Under the pieces are notes generated by a model, which was not told the DNA's origin, did not search any database, and was given only the letters and a program-made list of their open reading frames with translations. A program made the position numbers and the translations under genes. A stretch of DNA of 48,105 bases from an uncultured Porphyromonadaceae bacterium (GTDB taxonomy: Bacteria; Bacteroidota; Bacteroidia; Bacteroidales; Muribaculaceae). Position 1 is the stretch's first letter, and each line of letters opens with the position of its first letter. Of the stretch, positions 1 to 8,660 are shown piece by piece. Location of the stretch: contig CALKRW010000025.1 in NCBI GenBank assembly GCA_937989585.1, forward strand, positions 1 to 48,105. The letters run 5' to 3'.

Positions 1-800
1 CCGTCGAGTCGATTCTTGCCGAACTCCGTGACCTGAAGGAGCGGGGATTCAAGGAGGTCACACTTCTGGGGCAGAACGTTAACTCATACCGCTTCGAGGC
101 CGAGGACGGCGGCGTGACCGATTTCCCGGCACTGCTTAGCATAGTGGCCGAGACCGTGCCCGAAATGCGCGTGCGCTTCACTACCTCGCATCCCAAGGAC
201 ATGAGCGACCAGACAATCGAGGTGATTGCCTCGCATCCCAACATCTGCCGGCACATACACCTGCCCGTCCAGTCAGGATCGGACTCGGTGCTGAAAGCAA
301 TGAACCGTAAGTATACGCGCGAGTGGTACCTTGACCGCGTGGCTGCAATTCGCCGCCTGATTCCGGACTGCTCGATAACCACCGACATGTTCACGGGCTT
401 TCATGACGAGTCGGAGCAGGACTTCGAGGATACGCTATCGCTGATGCGCGAGGTTGGCTTCGACGCGGCATTCATGTTCAAGTATTCGGAGCGACCAGGG
501 ACCCTGGCCTCGAGGACTATGCCGGACAATATTCCCGAGGAGGTGAAAATCGAAAGGCTCAACCGCATGATAGCCCTTCAGAACGAACTGTCACTCGCCT
601 CGAACCGACGCGACATAGGCAAGGAGTTCGACGTCCTGGTCGAGGGTGCGTCGAAGCGCAGCGCCGGACAAAGGGTGGGGCGAACGTCGCAGAACAAGAC
701 CTGCGTGTTCGACGCGACGCCCGAGGCAAAGGTCGGCGCGACCGTGCGTGTACGCGTCATGGACGCCACCTCGGCGACCCTTCTCTGTGAGGCCATCTGA
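1..800 (+). CDS. miaB: tRNA-2-methylthio-N6-dimethylallyladenosine synthase MiaB, 3' part
   Basis: The reading frame is already open at the left edge (first whole codon at position 3) and ends at a TGA at 798-800, so only about 266 C-terminal residues are present. The enzyme is a radical SAM methylthiotransferase that adds a methylthio group to N6-dimethylallyl-adenosine at position 37 of tRNAs. The frame shows LLGQNVNSY near its start, the family stretch HLPVQSGSDSVLKAMNR, and a C-terminal beta-rich TRAM-like RNA-binding segment (from about FDVLVEG to the end). The N-terminal domain and the CxxxCxxC cluster of the radical SAM domain lie outside the window. The related families MtaB and RimO have different central motifs; NVNSY and VQSGSD favour MiaB. 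A strong hairpin follows the stop. Confidence 0.95.
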   Translation, partial: VESILAELRDLKERGFKEVTLLGQNVNSYRFEAEDGGVTDFPALLSIVAETVPEMRVRFTTSHPKDMSDQTIEVIASHPNICRHIHLPVQSGSDSVLKAMNRKYTREWYLDRVAAIRRLIPDCSITTDMFTGFHDESEQDFEDTLSLMREVGFDAAFMFKYSERPGTLASRTMPDNIPEEVKIERLNRMIALQNELSLASNRRDIGKEFDVLVEGASKRSAGQRVGRTSQNKTCVFDATPEAKVGATVRVRVMDATSATLLCEAI

Positions 801-820
801 TTTTTATAAGACTATCATAC

Positions 821-862
821 ATAAACGAAGCGCGTCCTGTATTGAGGACGCGCTTCGTTTAT
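821..862. terminator. Bidirectional rho-independent terminator between miaB and the pRiA4b-like gene
   Basis: A perfect 18-bp stem (arms 821-838 and 845-862) closes a 6-nt loop. The arms begin with ATAAACG and end with CGTTTAT. It sits between two convergent genes (stops at 800 on + and 876 on -), so it can serve both directions. The flanking T runs are short. Confidence 0.85.
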
Positions 863-875
863 GGTTTCGTATGAA

Positions 876-1433
876 TCAGTATTTGTCGTCGAAAGACATC
901 TCGGAGAAGCCGTCGGCATCGAATTCGTCGGGATTGTACGAATCCTCGTCGAAATCCTCGTCGAAGTCGTCGAGGGTGGCATGTTTCGAGGCTTTGGCAT
1001 CGAGTTCTTTCTCGAAATTGTCGAGATCGATGTGCTGTGCCGGGGCATGTCCCTGCGAAAGGGTGCACACGGGGTCATGAAGGTCCTTGCCTGTTATAAT
1101 CTGGCGCATCTCGATGAAGAAGGCACGGTCTGTCATATAGTCAAAGACGAACAGGAGTTTCTGGCCCTCGTCGTCGATGTAGTCCGAGAGGACACATTCG
1201 TCCATGAGGTATGAGTCCTCGTCACTGTCGGTACCCATATCCTCGAGTGTGATTTCCTTCTCTTTCTCCCAGCCGTCATCACAAAGGAAGAATGAGCACA
1301 TCTCGTTCTTGTCATAACCGACCGACTCGCAGATGGCATTCTTCAGGTCGTAGAAAGTTGCGTCGGCGTCGATCTTGATCTCACGTTTGAAGTTGTCGAT
1401 TTCGTCAGAAACTAAGCGGAAATTGAATATCAT
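876..1433 (-). CDS. Plasmid pRiA4b ORF-3-like (IS1096 TnpR-type) acidic protein
   Basis: The 185-residue protein starts MIFNFRLVSDEIDNFKREI and contains the pattern of the PRiA4_ORF3 family: an N-terminal beta hairpin, the stretch ATFYDLKNAICESVGYDKNEMCSF split by short loops, and a central DYIDDEGQKLLFVFDY. The last 50 residues are extremely acidic (repeated DED, DFDEDFDEDS). The family was first described from plasmids and an IS element, but chromosomal copies are common in Bacteroidetes and no biochemical role is established. No transposase, IS end or recombinase is next to it. It is a single-gene unit convergent with miaB. The start has a candidate promoter upstream at 1524-1556. Confidence 0.8.
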   Translation of the reverse strand: MIFNFRLVSDEIDNFKREIKIDADATFYDLKNAICESVGYDKNEMCSFFLCDDGWEKEKEITLEDMGTDSDEDSYLMDECVLSDYIDDEGQKLLFVFDYMTDRAFFIEMRQIITGKDLHDPVCTLSQGHAPAQHIDLDNFEKELDAKASKHATLDDFDEDFDEDSYNPDEFDADGFSEMSFDDKY

Positions 1434-1523
1434 GGTTACAAGCGTTTGAATTCGTGAACTGTAAGTTTTGTCCGGTAGTCCTCCGTGCCGCGTAGTTGGC
1501 GCGGTTGTGCCGTTTTCATGTTG

Positions 1524-1556
1524 CGAAGTTAATAATTAAGTTTTAGATTTTGCAAA
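1524..1556 (-). promoter_or_regulatory. Bacteroidetes-type promoter for the pRiA4b-like gene
   Basis: On the minus strand TTTG (1553-1556) is followed after 21 bp by TAACTTCG (1524-1531). This matches TTTG-N19-21-TAnnTTTG with one mismatch in the -7 element. Placement about 90 bp before the start codon is acceptable. Confidence 0.45.
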
Positions 1557-1701
1557 TAATTCTGCCGATTTAGCAATTTTTTTTTCAACTCATGTGCAGC
1601 CTGAAATCACCAGAAGTATGTGTTGCGTGGCATTCTCTTATGAAAATGAAGTTTTTAGATTAAAATTGATAGAAAACAAAAATGAATCGCGGAAAAATTC
1701 A

Positions 1702-1709
1702 TATCTTTG
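1702..1709 (+). promoter_or_regulatory. -7 element TATCTTTG upstream of the Lrp-type regulator
   Basis: TATCTTTG matches the Bacteroidetes -7 consensus exactly and lies 40 bp before the ATG at 1750. No good -33 TTTG at 19-21 bp was found. Its position argues for the ATG at 1750 as the true start. Confidence 0.6.
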
Positions 1710-1749
1710 CACACAAAAATCAGGAAAACATAACTTTGGTTCTTTTATT

Positions 1750-2208
1750 ATGGAATACTCTTTTGACAAACTGGACATACAGATTCTGGGTATGCTCTCG
1801 AACAATGCCCGCGAATCGTTCCAGGAGATAGCGCGTGTCTGCGGTCTGTCCGGCGCTGCTATACACCAGCGCATCAAGCGGCTGGTCGCCAATGGCGTGA
1901 TAAAACGATGGGAATGTGTCATCGATCCCTCGACACTTGGTTACACCACCCGGGCCGTAGTGGGCATACGCATGCATGACGCCTCGCGATTCGGCGACCT
2001 TCTCGACCGTGTCAAGTCTACTCCCAGCGTTATAGAGTGCGAGGTCGTGTCAGGACGTTATGACATGATTATAAAGGTTCTCGGCAAGTCTAACGGCGAT
2101 CTGCTGGAGACTATACAGAGCCTTGTGCAGGATATCGCCGCCCAGACCGAGACGCTGATATCCTTTGAGGAAGTATTCTCGCGCCAGGTACGTGCCTCCA
2201 TGCCATGA
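1750..2208 (+). CDS. Lrp/AsnC family transcriptional regulator
   Basis: This is a 152-residue protein of typical family length. It has an N-terminal winged helix-turn-helix (LDIQILGMLSNNARESF, then the recognition helix SGAAIHQRIKRL) and a C-terminal RAM/AsnC ligand-binding domain (TRAVVGIRMHD to the end). Such proteins form octamers or dimers that respond to amino acids and control amino acid metabolism; the effector here cannot be read from sequence. ATG at 1750 is chosen because it starts the family alignment and follows a TATCTTTG box. The last codons overlap the next gene as ATGA, so the peptidase gene is probably translationally coupled to it. Confidence 0.9.
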   Translation: MEYSFDKLDIQILGMLSNNARESFQEIARVCGLSGAAIHQRIKRLVANGVIKRWECVIDPSTLGYTTRAVVGIRMHDASRFGDLLDRVKSTPSVIECEVVSGRYDMIIKVLGKSNGDLLETIQSLVQDIAAQTETLISFEEVFSRQVRASMP

Positions 2209-3461
2209 TCAGGAGACTGCTCCCGGCGCTGCTGCTCTGGGCTGTTCCGGTGATGCTGACCGCTTCGGCTCAGAAGAGTGATAACGCAGGCACCGGCATT
2301 TTGCGGATGGACTATGTGCTCAGCGGCAAGTCGGGTTCAAAACCCGAAATTTCGTTGCGTAAGGTCGTTTCGCAGCCTAAGAGACGCTGCTTTCCCCGCG
2401 GAGCCGAACTTCCGCTGGAAGGCAACGGACGCATTACGGTGACGCGGCATGCGGGAGGCGACACAATCTACCGTCAGGCTTTCTCCACTCTCTTCCAGGA
2501 GTGGATGGAAACCGGTGACACCACAGTCCGCGCATTTGAGAATTCTTTCGTGATTCCACGGGTGTCCGAGCCGGTCGATGTTGAACTTCTTCTAAGCGAT
2601 TCGCGTCACAGAACAACCGCCGTGCACCGTACAACCGTTGATCCTGCTGACATACTCATAGCGCCGTCGCGCAACCCGCATTATGATACGCTGACTATTC
2701 ACCGTGGAAACTATCCCGGACCCAGAATCGGGGTGGCAATTCTCGCCGAGGGATATACAGAGGGTGAGATGGACAAGTTTGTCGATGCGGCGAAACGTGC
2801 GACAGCGGCCATACTCTCGCATGAGCCTTTCTTCAGATTCGCCGACCGTTTCGACTTCATTGCGGTGAAGTCAGTGTCGGAAGATTCCGGTGTCAGCGTA
2901 CCCAAAAACAACGAATGGAAAGACACGGCCTTCGGCTCGCATTTCTCGACTTTCTACAGCGACCGCTATCTGACAACGCCGAACGTCTATGCGTTGCATG
3001 ACGCCATGTCGGATGTCGAGGCCGAGCATATCATTGTTCTCGCCAACACCGACACATACGGAGGCGGAGGTATATTCAATTCCTATACTCTGACGGCAGC
3101 CGGCAACAAATATTTCGAGCCTGTAGTAGTGCATGAGTTCGGTCATTCCTTCGGCGGACTCGGTGACGAGTATTTCTATGAGAATGATGTTATGAGCGAT
3201 ACCTATCCGCTCGATGTCGAGCCATGGGAACCGAATATCACGACGCTTGTCGACTTTCCGTCGAAATGGCAGGATATGGTGGATGAAAAGACCCCGGGAG
3301 TCGGAGTCTTCGAGGGAGCCGCATACTCGACTCACGGAATCTATCGGCCGGCGGATTACTGCCGAATGCGCGTCAACGATTACCCGGCTTTCTGCCCGGT
3401 ATGTCAACGCGCACTCGAACGCCTGATTCTGTTCTATACAGAACCGAAGGATTCCAAATAA
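2205..3461 (+). CDS. Exported M64 family (IgA peptidase-like) zinc metallopeptidase
   Basis: The 418-residue protein has a signal peptide (residues 1-22, ending TASAQ) and the zinc motif HEFGHSFGGLGDEY at about 310-323: H310, E311, H314 and a downstream aspartate. This arrangement is seen in peptidase family M64, whose founder is a clostridial IgA-cleaving enzyme. Residues about 25-140 form the beta-rich M64 N-terminal domain. Homologues are widespread in gut Bacteroides, but their substrates are mostly unknown, so IgA cleavage should not be assumed. The gene overlaps the preceding regulator by 4 bp. Its stop is only 9 bp from the convergent fcl stop, and only a weak 6-bp hairpin lies there. 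Confidence 0.88.
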   Translation: MIRRLLPALLLWAVPVMLTASAQKSDNAGTGILRMDYVLSGKSGSKPEISLRKVVSQPKRRCFPRGAELPLEGNGRITVTRHAGGDTIYRQAFSTLFQEWMETGDTTVRAFENSFVIPRVSEPVDVELLLSDSRHRTTAVHRTTVDPADILIAPSRNPHYDTLTIHRGNYPGPRIGVAILAEGYTEGEMDKFVDAAKRATAAILSHEPFFRFADRFDFIAVKSVSEDSGVSVPKNNEWKDTAFGSHFSTFYSDRYLTTPNVYALHDAMSDVEAEHIIVLANTDTYGGGGIFNSYTLTAAGNKYFEPVVVHEFGHSFGGLGDEYFYENDVMSDTYPLDVEPWEPNITTLVDFPSKWQDMVDEKTPGVGVFEGAAYSTHGIYRPADYCRMRVNDYPAFCPVCQRALERLILFYTEPKDSK

Positions 3462-3470
3462 TAATTTTTG

Positions 3471-4559
3471 TCAGTTGGAAAGGTACCAGGAATAAAGGCG
3501 GGATATGCCTTCGTCAAGGTCCACTCTGTGGTGCCAGCCGAGGTTATGCAGTTTGGTGACGTCACAGAGTTTACGCATGGTTCCGTCGGGCTTTTCGGGA
3601 TTCCAGACAATATTGCCCTTGAAACCGACTTCCTTCTTGATCTTCTCGGCAAGTTCGGCGATTGTCAGTTCAAGACCTGTACCAATATTGATATGCGTGT
3701 TGCGGATGTCCTTCCGGTCGGCGCTGAGGTTGACGAGGTCCTTGAAGGAGACGTTGAGCATCACGTGTATTGTGGCGTCGGCCATATCCTCGCTCCATAG
3801 GAATTCACGCAACGGACGTCCTGAACCCCACAGTTCGAGACGGTCGGGATAGATGCCGAACGAAGCGAGTTCGGAGGCAATTTCGGTATCGGTCATGTCC
3901 TCGCGCCAGTTGTCTGTGGGGCGGGAACGCAAGTCGGTACGGAGAGACTCAAAATCGCCTTCGTTGAGCAGACGGGCGAGATGCATCTTGCGCATCATCG
4001 CCGGGAGAACATGCGAGTTCTGGAGATGGAAGTTGTCACGCGGACCATACAGGTTGGTCGGCATCACTGCGATGTAGTCTGTGTCATACTGGAGGTTGAA
4101 ACTCTCGCACATCTTCAATCCTGCAATTTTGGCTATGGCATAAGGTTCGTTGGTGTATTCGAGCGGTGACGTGAGGAGCGCGTCCTCAGGAATGGGTTGC
4201 GGAGCGTTTTGGGGATAGATGCATGTCGACCCAAGAAACACGAGTTTCCTGACTCCGTGGCGGTATGCCTCGCCAATGACATTCTGCTGAATCTGCAGGT
4301 TCTGCCAGATGAAGTCGGCGCGGTAGAGTGAGTTCGCCATGATTCCGCCGACATGTGCGGCGGCAAGAATTACGGCGTCCGGCTTCTCGGCATCGAAAAA
4401 CTCACGCACAGCCACCGGGTCAAGCAAATCGAGTTCGCTGTGAGTTCGCCCGACAAGATTTGTAAAACCGCGTTTAGTGAGATTTCCCCAGATTGCCGAA
4501 CCGACAAGACCTCTGTGTCCGGCGACGTATATTTTCGAATCTTTGGTGATTTCTGTCAT
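3471..4559 (-). CDS. fcl: GDP-L-fucose synthase
   Basis: This NADPH-dependent epimerase/reductase makes GDP-L-fucose from GDP-4-keto-6-deoxymannose. The 362-residue protein shows the Rossmann motif GHRGLVGS (residues 14-21), the catalytic serine region GSTCIYP (about 110-116) and the SDR pair Y140 and K144 in YAIAK. It is longer than E. coli WcaG (about 320) because of an insertion around residues 195-245, a form familiar from Bacteroides. It starts 6 bp after the gmd stop, so the two steps are co-transcribed. GDP-fucose feeds surface capsule and glycoprotein fucosylation in Bacteroidales. The alternative symbol wcaG is also used. Confidence 0.95.
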   Translation of the reverse strand: MTEITKDSKIYVAGHRGLVGSAIWGNLTKRGFTNLVGRTHSELDLLDPVAVREFFDAEKPDAVILAAAHVGGIMANSLYRADFIWQNLQIQQNVIGEAYRHGVRKLVFLGSTCIYPQNAPQPIPEDALLTSPLEYTNEPYAIAKIAGLKMCESFNLQYDTDYIAVMPTNLYGPRDNFHLQNSHVLPAMMRKMHLARLLNEGDFESLRTDLRSRPTDNWREDMTDTEIASELASFGIYPDRLELWGSGRPLREFLWSEDMADATIHVMLNVSFKDLVNLSADRKDIRNTHINIGTGLELTIAELAEKIKKEVGFKGNIVWNPEKPDGTMRKLCDVTKLHNLGWHHRVDLDEGISRLYSWYLSN

Positions 4560-4565
4560 TTATGT

Positions 4566-5627
4566 TCAGATTTTGCCTTCAGCCATAAGTCTGACATCGG
4601 AGTCAACCATTATATTAACCAGTTCCTGGAATGATGTCTTACGGGGATTCCATCCTAGTTTCTCGCGTGCCTTAGCCGGATCTCCCAATAATTCATCTAC
4701 CTCGGACGGACGGAAGAAGCGGGGATCAACCTCTACGAGGACTTTTCCCGTCGCACAGTCTATGCCGCGTTCGTTGACACCCTCACCTTCCCAGCGAAGT
4801 TTAATGCCGACACGCTCGAAAGCCATTGTCGTGAACTCGCGAACCGAATGGTATTCGCCTGTGGCGATCACATAGTCGTCAGGCTCGGGCTGCTGCATTA
4901 TGAGCCACATGCATTCAACATAGTCGGGTGCATAACCCCAGTCGCGGCGCGCATTCAGGTTGCCGAGATAGAGTTTGTCCTGACGGCCGGCTGAGATGGC
5001 GGCTGCAGCAAGTGTGATCTTGCGGGTAACAAAATTCTCGCCACGGCGCGGACTCTCGTGGTTGAAAAGGATGCCGTTGACGGTGTACATGCCGTAACTC
5101 TCGCGGTAGTTCTTCATGATCCAGAAAGAATACAGTTTCGCTACCGCATAGGGCGAACGGGGATGGAACGGCGTGGTCTCGCGCTGGGGAACTTCCTCGA
5201 CCTTGCCGAAGAGTTCGGATGTGGATGCCTGATATATGCGGCATGTTTTCTCCTTGCCGAGAATGCGCACAGCCTCGAGCAAACGGAGCGTTCCGACAGC
5301 ATCGGTGTCTGCCGTATATTCGGGCACGTCGAACGATACCTTGACATGGCTCTGGGCCGCGAGGTTGTAAATCTCGTCAGGGTTGACCTCGGCGATGATG
5401 CGGACCAGTGACGACGAGTCGGTCATGTCGCCGTAGTGCAAATGAAGCGCTCGCTGCAGATGCTGGTCACGTACCCATTGGTCTAAATATAGATGTTCGA
5501 TTCGTCCTGTGTTGAACGAGGATGATCTGCGGATGATTCCGTGGACATCATAGCCTTTGGCAAGCAGGAACTCGGCCAGATACGAGCCGTCCTGACCTGT
5601 GATGCCGGTTATAAGGGCTGTTGGCAT
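4566..5627 (-). CDS. gmd: GDP-mannose 4,6-dehydratase
   Basis: It converts GDP-D-mannose to GDP-4-keto-6-deoxy-D-mannose, the first step toward GDP-L-fucose. From the ATG at 5627 the protein has 353 residues, close to the family norm. It begins MPTALITGITGQDGSYLAE with the nucleotide-binding glycine motif at once. Catalytic residues are visible as STSELFGK (about 135-142) and YAVAK with Y160 and K164. An upstream in-frame ATG at 5663 would add 12 residues (MDEPNATKTHTT) that the family does not have. It lies between valS and fcl on the same strand. Confidence 0.95.
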   Translation of the reverse strand: MPTALITGITGQDGSYLAEFLLAKGYDVHGIIRRSSSFNTGRIEHLYLDQWVRDQHLQRALHLHYGDMTDSSSLVRIIAEVNPDEIYNLAAQSHVKVSFDVPEYTADTDAVGTLRLLEAVRILGKEKTCRIYQASTSELFGKVEEVPQRETTPFHPRSPYAVAKLYSFWIMKNYRESYGMYTVNGILFNHESPRRGENFVTRKITLAAAAISAGRQDKLYLGNLNARRDWGYAPDYVECMWLIMQQPEPDDYVIATGEYHSVREFTTMAFERVGIKLRWEGEGVNERGIDCATGKVLVEVDPRFFRPSEVDELLGDPAKAREKLGWNPRKTSFQELVNIMVDSDVRLMAEGKI

Positions 5628-5708
5628 AGTCGTATGTGTTTTTGTTGCATTAGGTTCGTCCAAATGAAATTTTCAGATGAGCCGTATGGCAGGTTTTTAG
5701 AATGTGGA

Positions 5709-8423
5709 TTATTTCTTGAGAGCGGAGAGTGAGGCTTGTATGGCCTCGATGCGGGCAGTGGCGTCCGCCATTTTCTTCCTTTCTCCTTCAACAACGGCGG
5801 CTGGCGCATTGTTGACAAAGCGCTCATTCGAGAGTTTCTTCTGGACCGAGGCAAGGAAGCCCTGGTTATACTTAAGATCTTTCTCGAGTTTCTCAATCTC
5901 TGCGGCAACGTCGATTGTGTCGGCAAGAGGAATATTGAACTTGGTGGTGCCGACCATGAACTGTGCGGCTGTTGGGTCATCATCGGTACTCTCGACAATC
6001 GCGGAAAGTGATGCGAGTTTGATGATGATGTCACGCTCGGCTGTGGGAAGATTGGCGCCAACGACATTGAGTTGGAGTTCCTGACGTGGAGAGATGTTTT
6101 TTGCGGCACGGGCGGCACGGACAGCGGTGATGATTTCCTGGGCTACGGTCATGTCGGTGATGATTGTGCTGTCGGCAATGCCTGCATGAGGCGTCGGGGC
6201 GTACATGATTGACTCGCCTTCGCGACGCTCGGCAAGAGCCTGCCAGAGTTCTTCGGTAATGAAGGGCATGAACGGATGGAGCAGACGCAGAACTGCGTCA
6301 AGGCGTTCGGAAACGTCCTTGTATGTGTGACGGTCGATGCGTGAGCCGTAAGCGGGCTTGACCATCTCGAGATACCATGAAGAGAAGTCGTCACGTACGA
6401 GTTTGTATACTGCCATCAGTGCATCGTTGAGGCGGAATTTGTTCATCAGGTCCTCAACCTCGGCAAGAGTGGCGGACAGACGTGCGTCAAACCATTTTGT
6501 CGCACGAAGGGCGAGTGCATCAGCCGGAGCATCGGGATCAGACTCTGCTTCCCACCCCTTGACAAGACGGAAAACATTCCACAGTTTGTTGCAGAAGTTA
6601 CGTCCCTGTTCGCAAAGTTTGTCATCATAGAGTATGTCGTTGCCGGCGGGAGCCGCAAGCAGCATGCCCATGCGCACTCCGTCTGCGCCATAAGTGTCTA
6701 TGAGGTCGATGGGGTCGGGAGAATTGCCGAGCGACTTTGACATCTTGCGACCTAAAGAGTCACGCACAATGCCAGTGAAGTAAACGTTCTTGAAAGGATA
6801 GTTGCCGACATATTCGTATCCCGCCATAATCATGCGTGCTACCCAGAAGAAGATGATGTCGGGACCAGTTACAAGTGTTGCTGTGGGATAATAATAGTTT
6901 ATTTCCTCGTTACCAGGATTGTTTATGCCGGCGAAAAGCACTATCGGCCACAACCATGATGAGAACCATGTATCGAGTGCGCCTTCGTCCTGACGGAGGT
7001 CGTCGGCTGTAAGATTCGAATCGCCCGAAGCCTCACGTGCCTTGGCGAGTGCCTCATCACTATTCAGTGCGACGACAAACTTGGCCTTGTCGGTGTTGTC
7101 GAGCGATGCGTCGCCATAGAACCATGCCGGAATTCGATGTCCCCACCACAACTGGCGGCTGATGCACCAGTCCTGGATATTCTCGAGCCAAACACGGTAG
7201 GTATTCTTGTATTTCTCCGGGATGAACCGTATGATGTCATCCATGACGGGAGCAAGCGAAATATCGGCGAAGTGACGCATACGCACGAACCACTGGAGTG
7301 ACAGACGAGGCTCGACAGGCGTATTTGTGCGCTCGGAGAAACCGACATTGTTCGTATAGTCCTCGGTTCGCTCCAGCATCCCCGCATCCTTCAGGTCTTT
7401 CTCAATCTGTTTGCGGACAGCGAAACGGTCCATGCCTACATACATTCCTGCTGCCGGAGCGACAGTAGCGTCATCGTTGAAGATATCGATGGACTCCAGA
7501 TTGTGTGTCTTTCCGAGCATATAGTCGTTCTTGTCGTGGGCGGGAGTAACCTTGAGGCAGCCGGTACCGAACTCAATGTCGACATAGCGGTCCTCGATGA
7601 CAGGAATCTCGCGGCCAACAAGCGGAACAATCACTTTCTTGCCCTTGAGCCATGTGTTTTTCGGATCCTTGGGGTTGATGCACATGGCAGTATCGCCCAT
7701 GATGGTTTCAGGACGTGTTGTGGCAACAAGGGCATAGCATCTGCCGTCAGCGTCACGGTGTATGATATTGCCCTCGGACTCGTTAATTTCTTTCTGACAA
7801 TCGTCCGTCAGATAGTAGCGGAGATAATAGAGGTGACTCTGTTCCTGACGGAATATAACCTCGTCGTCTGAAATTGCGGTACGGTTGACAGGATCCCAGT
7901 TGACCATGCGGAGACCACGGTAAATCAAACCTTTGTTAAACAAGTCGTTGAAAACTTTTACGACGGCCTTGGAACGTTCCTCGTCAAGAGTAAATGCTAT
8001 TCTGCTCCAGTCACAGGAAGCACCGAGCCGACGAAGTTGCTTGAGGATCATGCCTCCGTGGGTATGTGTCCAGTCCCATGCATATTCAAGGAACTGCTCG
8101 CGTGTAAGGTCTGTTTTCTTAATGCCTTCAGCCGCAAGTTTTGCAATGACTTTTGTCTCAGTTGCGATAGCGGCATGATCGGTACCTGGAACCCAAAGAG
8201 CGTTTTTACCGTCCATGCGCGCACGACGTACCAGAATATCCTGGATTGTATTGTTGAGCACATGTCCCATATGAAGTACGCCGGTCACGTTTGGGGGTGG
8301 GATGACGATGGTGTAAGGCTCTCGGGCGTCAGGCTTTGAGCCGAACATGTTATGTCCAAGCCAATACTCATACCATTTGTTCTCGACTTGCGAAGGGTCG
8401 TATTTCGGAGGTAATGTGTTCAT
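5709..8423 (-). CDS. valS: Valyl-tRNA synthetase
   Basis: This is a class I aminoacyl-tRNA synthetase that charges tRNA-Val. The 904-residue protein has the HIGH-type motif HMGH at 51-54 inside PPPNVTGVLHMGH and KMSKS at 560-564. A CP1 editing domain with TTRPETIMGDTA (about 235-246) removes mischarged threonine. The anticodon-binding domain follows, and the C-terminal about 65 residues form the tRNA-contacting coiled coil typical of ValRS. It is the first gene of a minus-strand run leading into gmd, 81 bp away from the preferred gmd start. Confidence 0.97.
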   Translation of the reverse strand: MNTLPPKYDPSQVENKWYEYWLGHNMFGSKPDAREPYTIVIPPPNVTGVLHMGHVLNNTIQDILVRRARMDGKNALWVPGTDHAAIATETKVIAKLAAEGIKKTDLTREQFLEYAWDWTHTHGGMILKQLRRLGASCDWSRIAFTLDEERSKAVVKVFNDLFNKGLIYRGLRMVNWDPVNRTAISDDEVIFRQEQSHLYYLRYYLTDDCQKEINESEGNIIHRDADGRCYALVATTRPETIMGDTAMCINPKDPKNTWLKGKKVIVPLVGREIPVIEDRYVDIEFGTGCLKVTPAHDKNDYMLGKTHNLESIDIFNDDATVAPAAGMYVGMDRFAVRKQIEKDLKDAGMLERTEDYTNNVGFSERTNTPVEPRLSLQWFVRMRHFADISLAPVMDDIIRFIPEKYKNTYRVWLENIQDWCISRQLWWGHRIPAWFYGDASLDNTDKAKFVVALNSDEALAKAREASGDSNLTADDLRQDEGALDTWFSSWLWPIVLFAGINNPGNEEINYYYPTATLVTGPDIIFFWVARMIMAGYEYVGNYPFKNVYFTGIVRDSLGRKMSKSLGNSPDPIDLIDTYGADGVRMGMLLAAPAGNDILYDDKLCEQGRNFCNKLWNVFRLVKGWEAESDPDAPADALALRATKWFDARLSATLAEVEDLMNKFRLNDALMAVYKLVRDDFSSWYLEMVKPAYGSRIDRHTYKDVSERLDAVLRLLHPFMPFITEELWQALAERREGESIMYAPTPHAGIADSTIITDMTVAQEIITAVRAARAAKNISPRQELQLNVVGANLPTAERDIIIKLASLSAIVESTDDDPTAAQFMVGTTKFNIPLADTIDVAAEIEKLEKDLKYNQGFLASVQKKLSNERFVNNAPAAVVEGERKKMADATARIEAIQASLSALKK

Positions 8424-8510
8424 ACTTCTATTTAAGTGGATGTTGTTTATTAAAATGAGTTAACCGTCGCTGAGTTATAATGTTAAACCCAAGAGCCGTT
8501 AACGCAGGCA

Positions 8511-8518
8511 CAAAATTA
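8511..8518 (-). promoter_or_regulatory. -7 element TAATTTTG for valS
   Basis: The plus strand reads CAAAATTA, giving TAATTTTG on the minus strand about 90 bp before the valS ATG. It fits TAnnTTTG exactly; no well-spaced -33 TTTG was seen. Confidence 0.45.
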
Positions 8519-8573
8519 CAAAATTTTTCAACGAATAGCATTCCTGTGGCGAGGAAAACTGACGAAAAAATCT

Positions 8574-8581
8574 TACCTTTG
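8574..8581 (+). promoter_or_regulatory. -7 element TACCTTTG for the cytoplasmic GH13 gene
   Basis: TACCTTTG fits the Bacteroidetes -7 consensus and is followed by GCAC, as in many promoters of this phylum. Transcription should start near 8588, leaving a leader of about 70 nt before the TTG start at 8661. Confidence 0.6.
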
Positions 8582-8660
8582 CACTACGAAAGCAACCTTT
8601 CTCACTGAGGCAGACGCTAATATATCTGTATTCCAATCGTTTAATCACTCAAACAACGCT

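Larger units (their letters stand above)
1434..1749. other. Divergent intergenic region with promoters for both flanking genes
   Basis: This 316-bp stretch has no gene I can support. It holds a minus-strand promoter candidate (1524-1556) and a plus-strand -7 box (1702-1709). An in-frame GTG at 1594 could extend the Lrp-type gene, but it lies upstream of the -7 box and would add residues unlike the family. Confidence 0.6.

Noticed and set aside
876..1433. Insertion sequence or plasmid remnant
   Set aside because: The gene is of a family first seen on mobile DNA, but no transposase, inverted repeats or target duplication flank it, and chromosomal copies are common.
3434..3475. Terminator between the M64 peptidase and fcl genes
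   Set aside because: Only a 6-bp TTCCAA/TTGGAA pairing with a long loop is visible, too weak to call.
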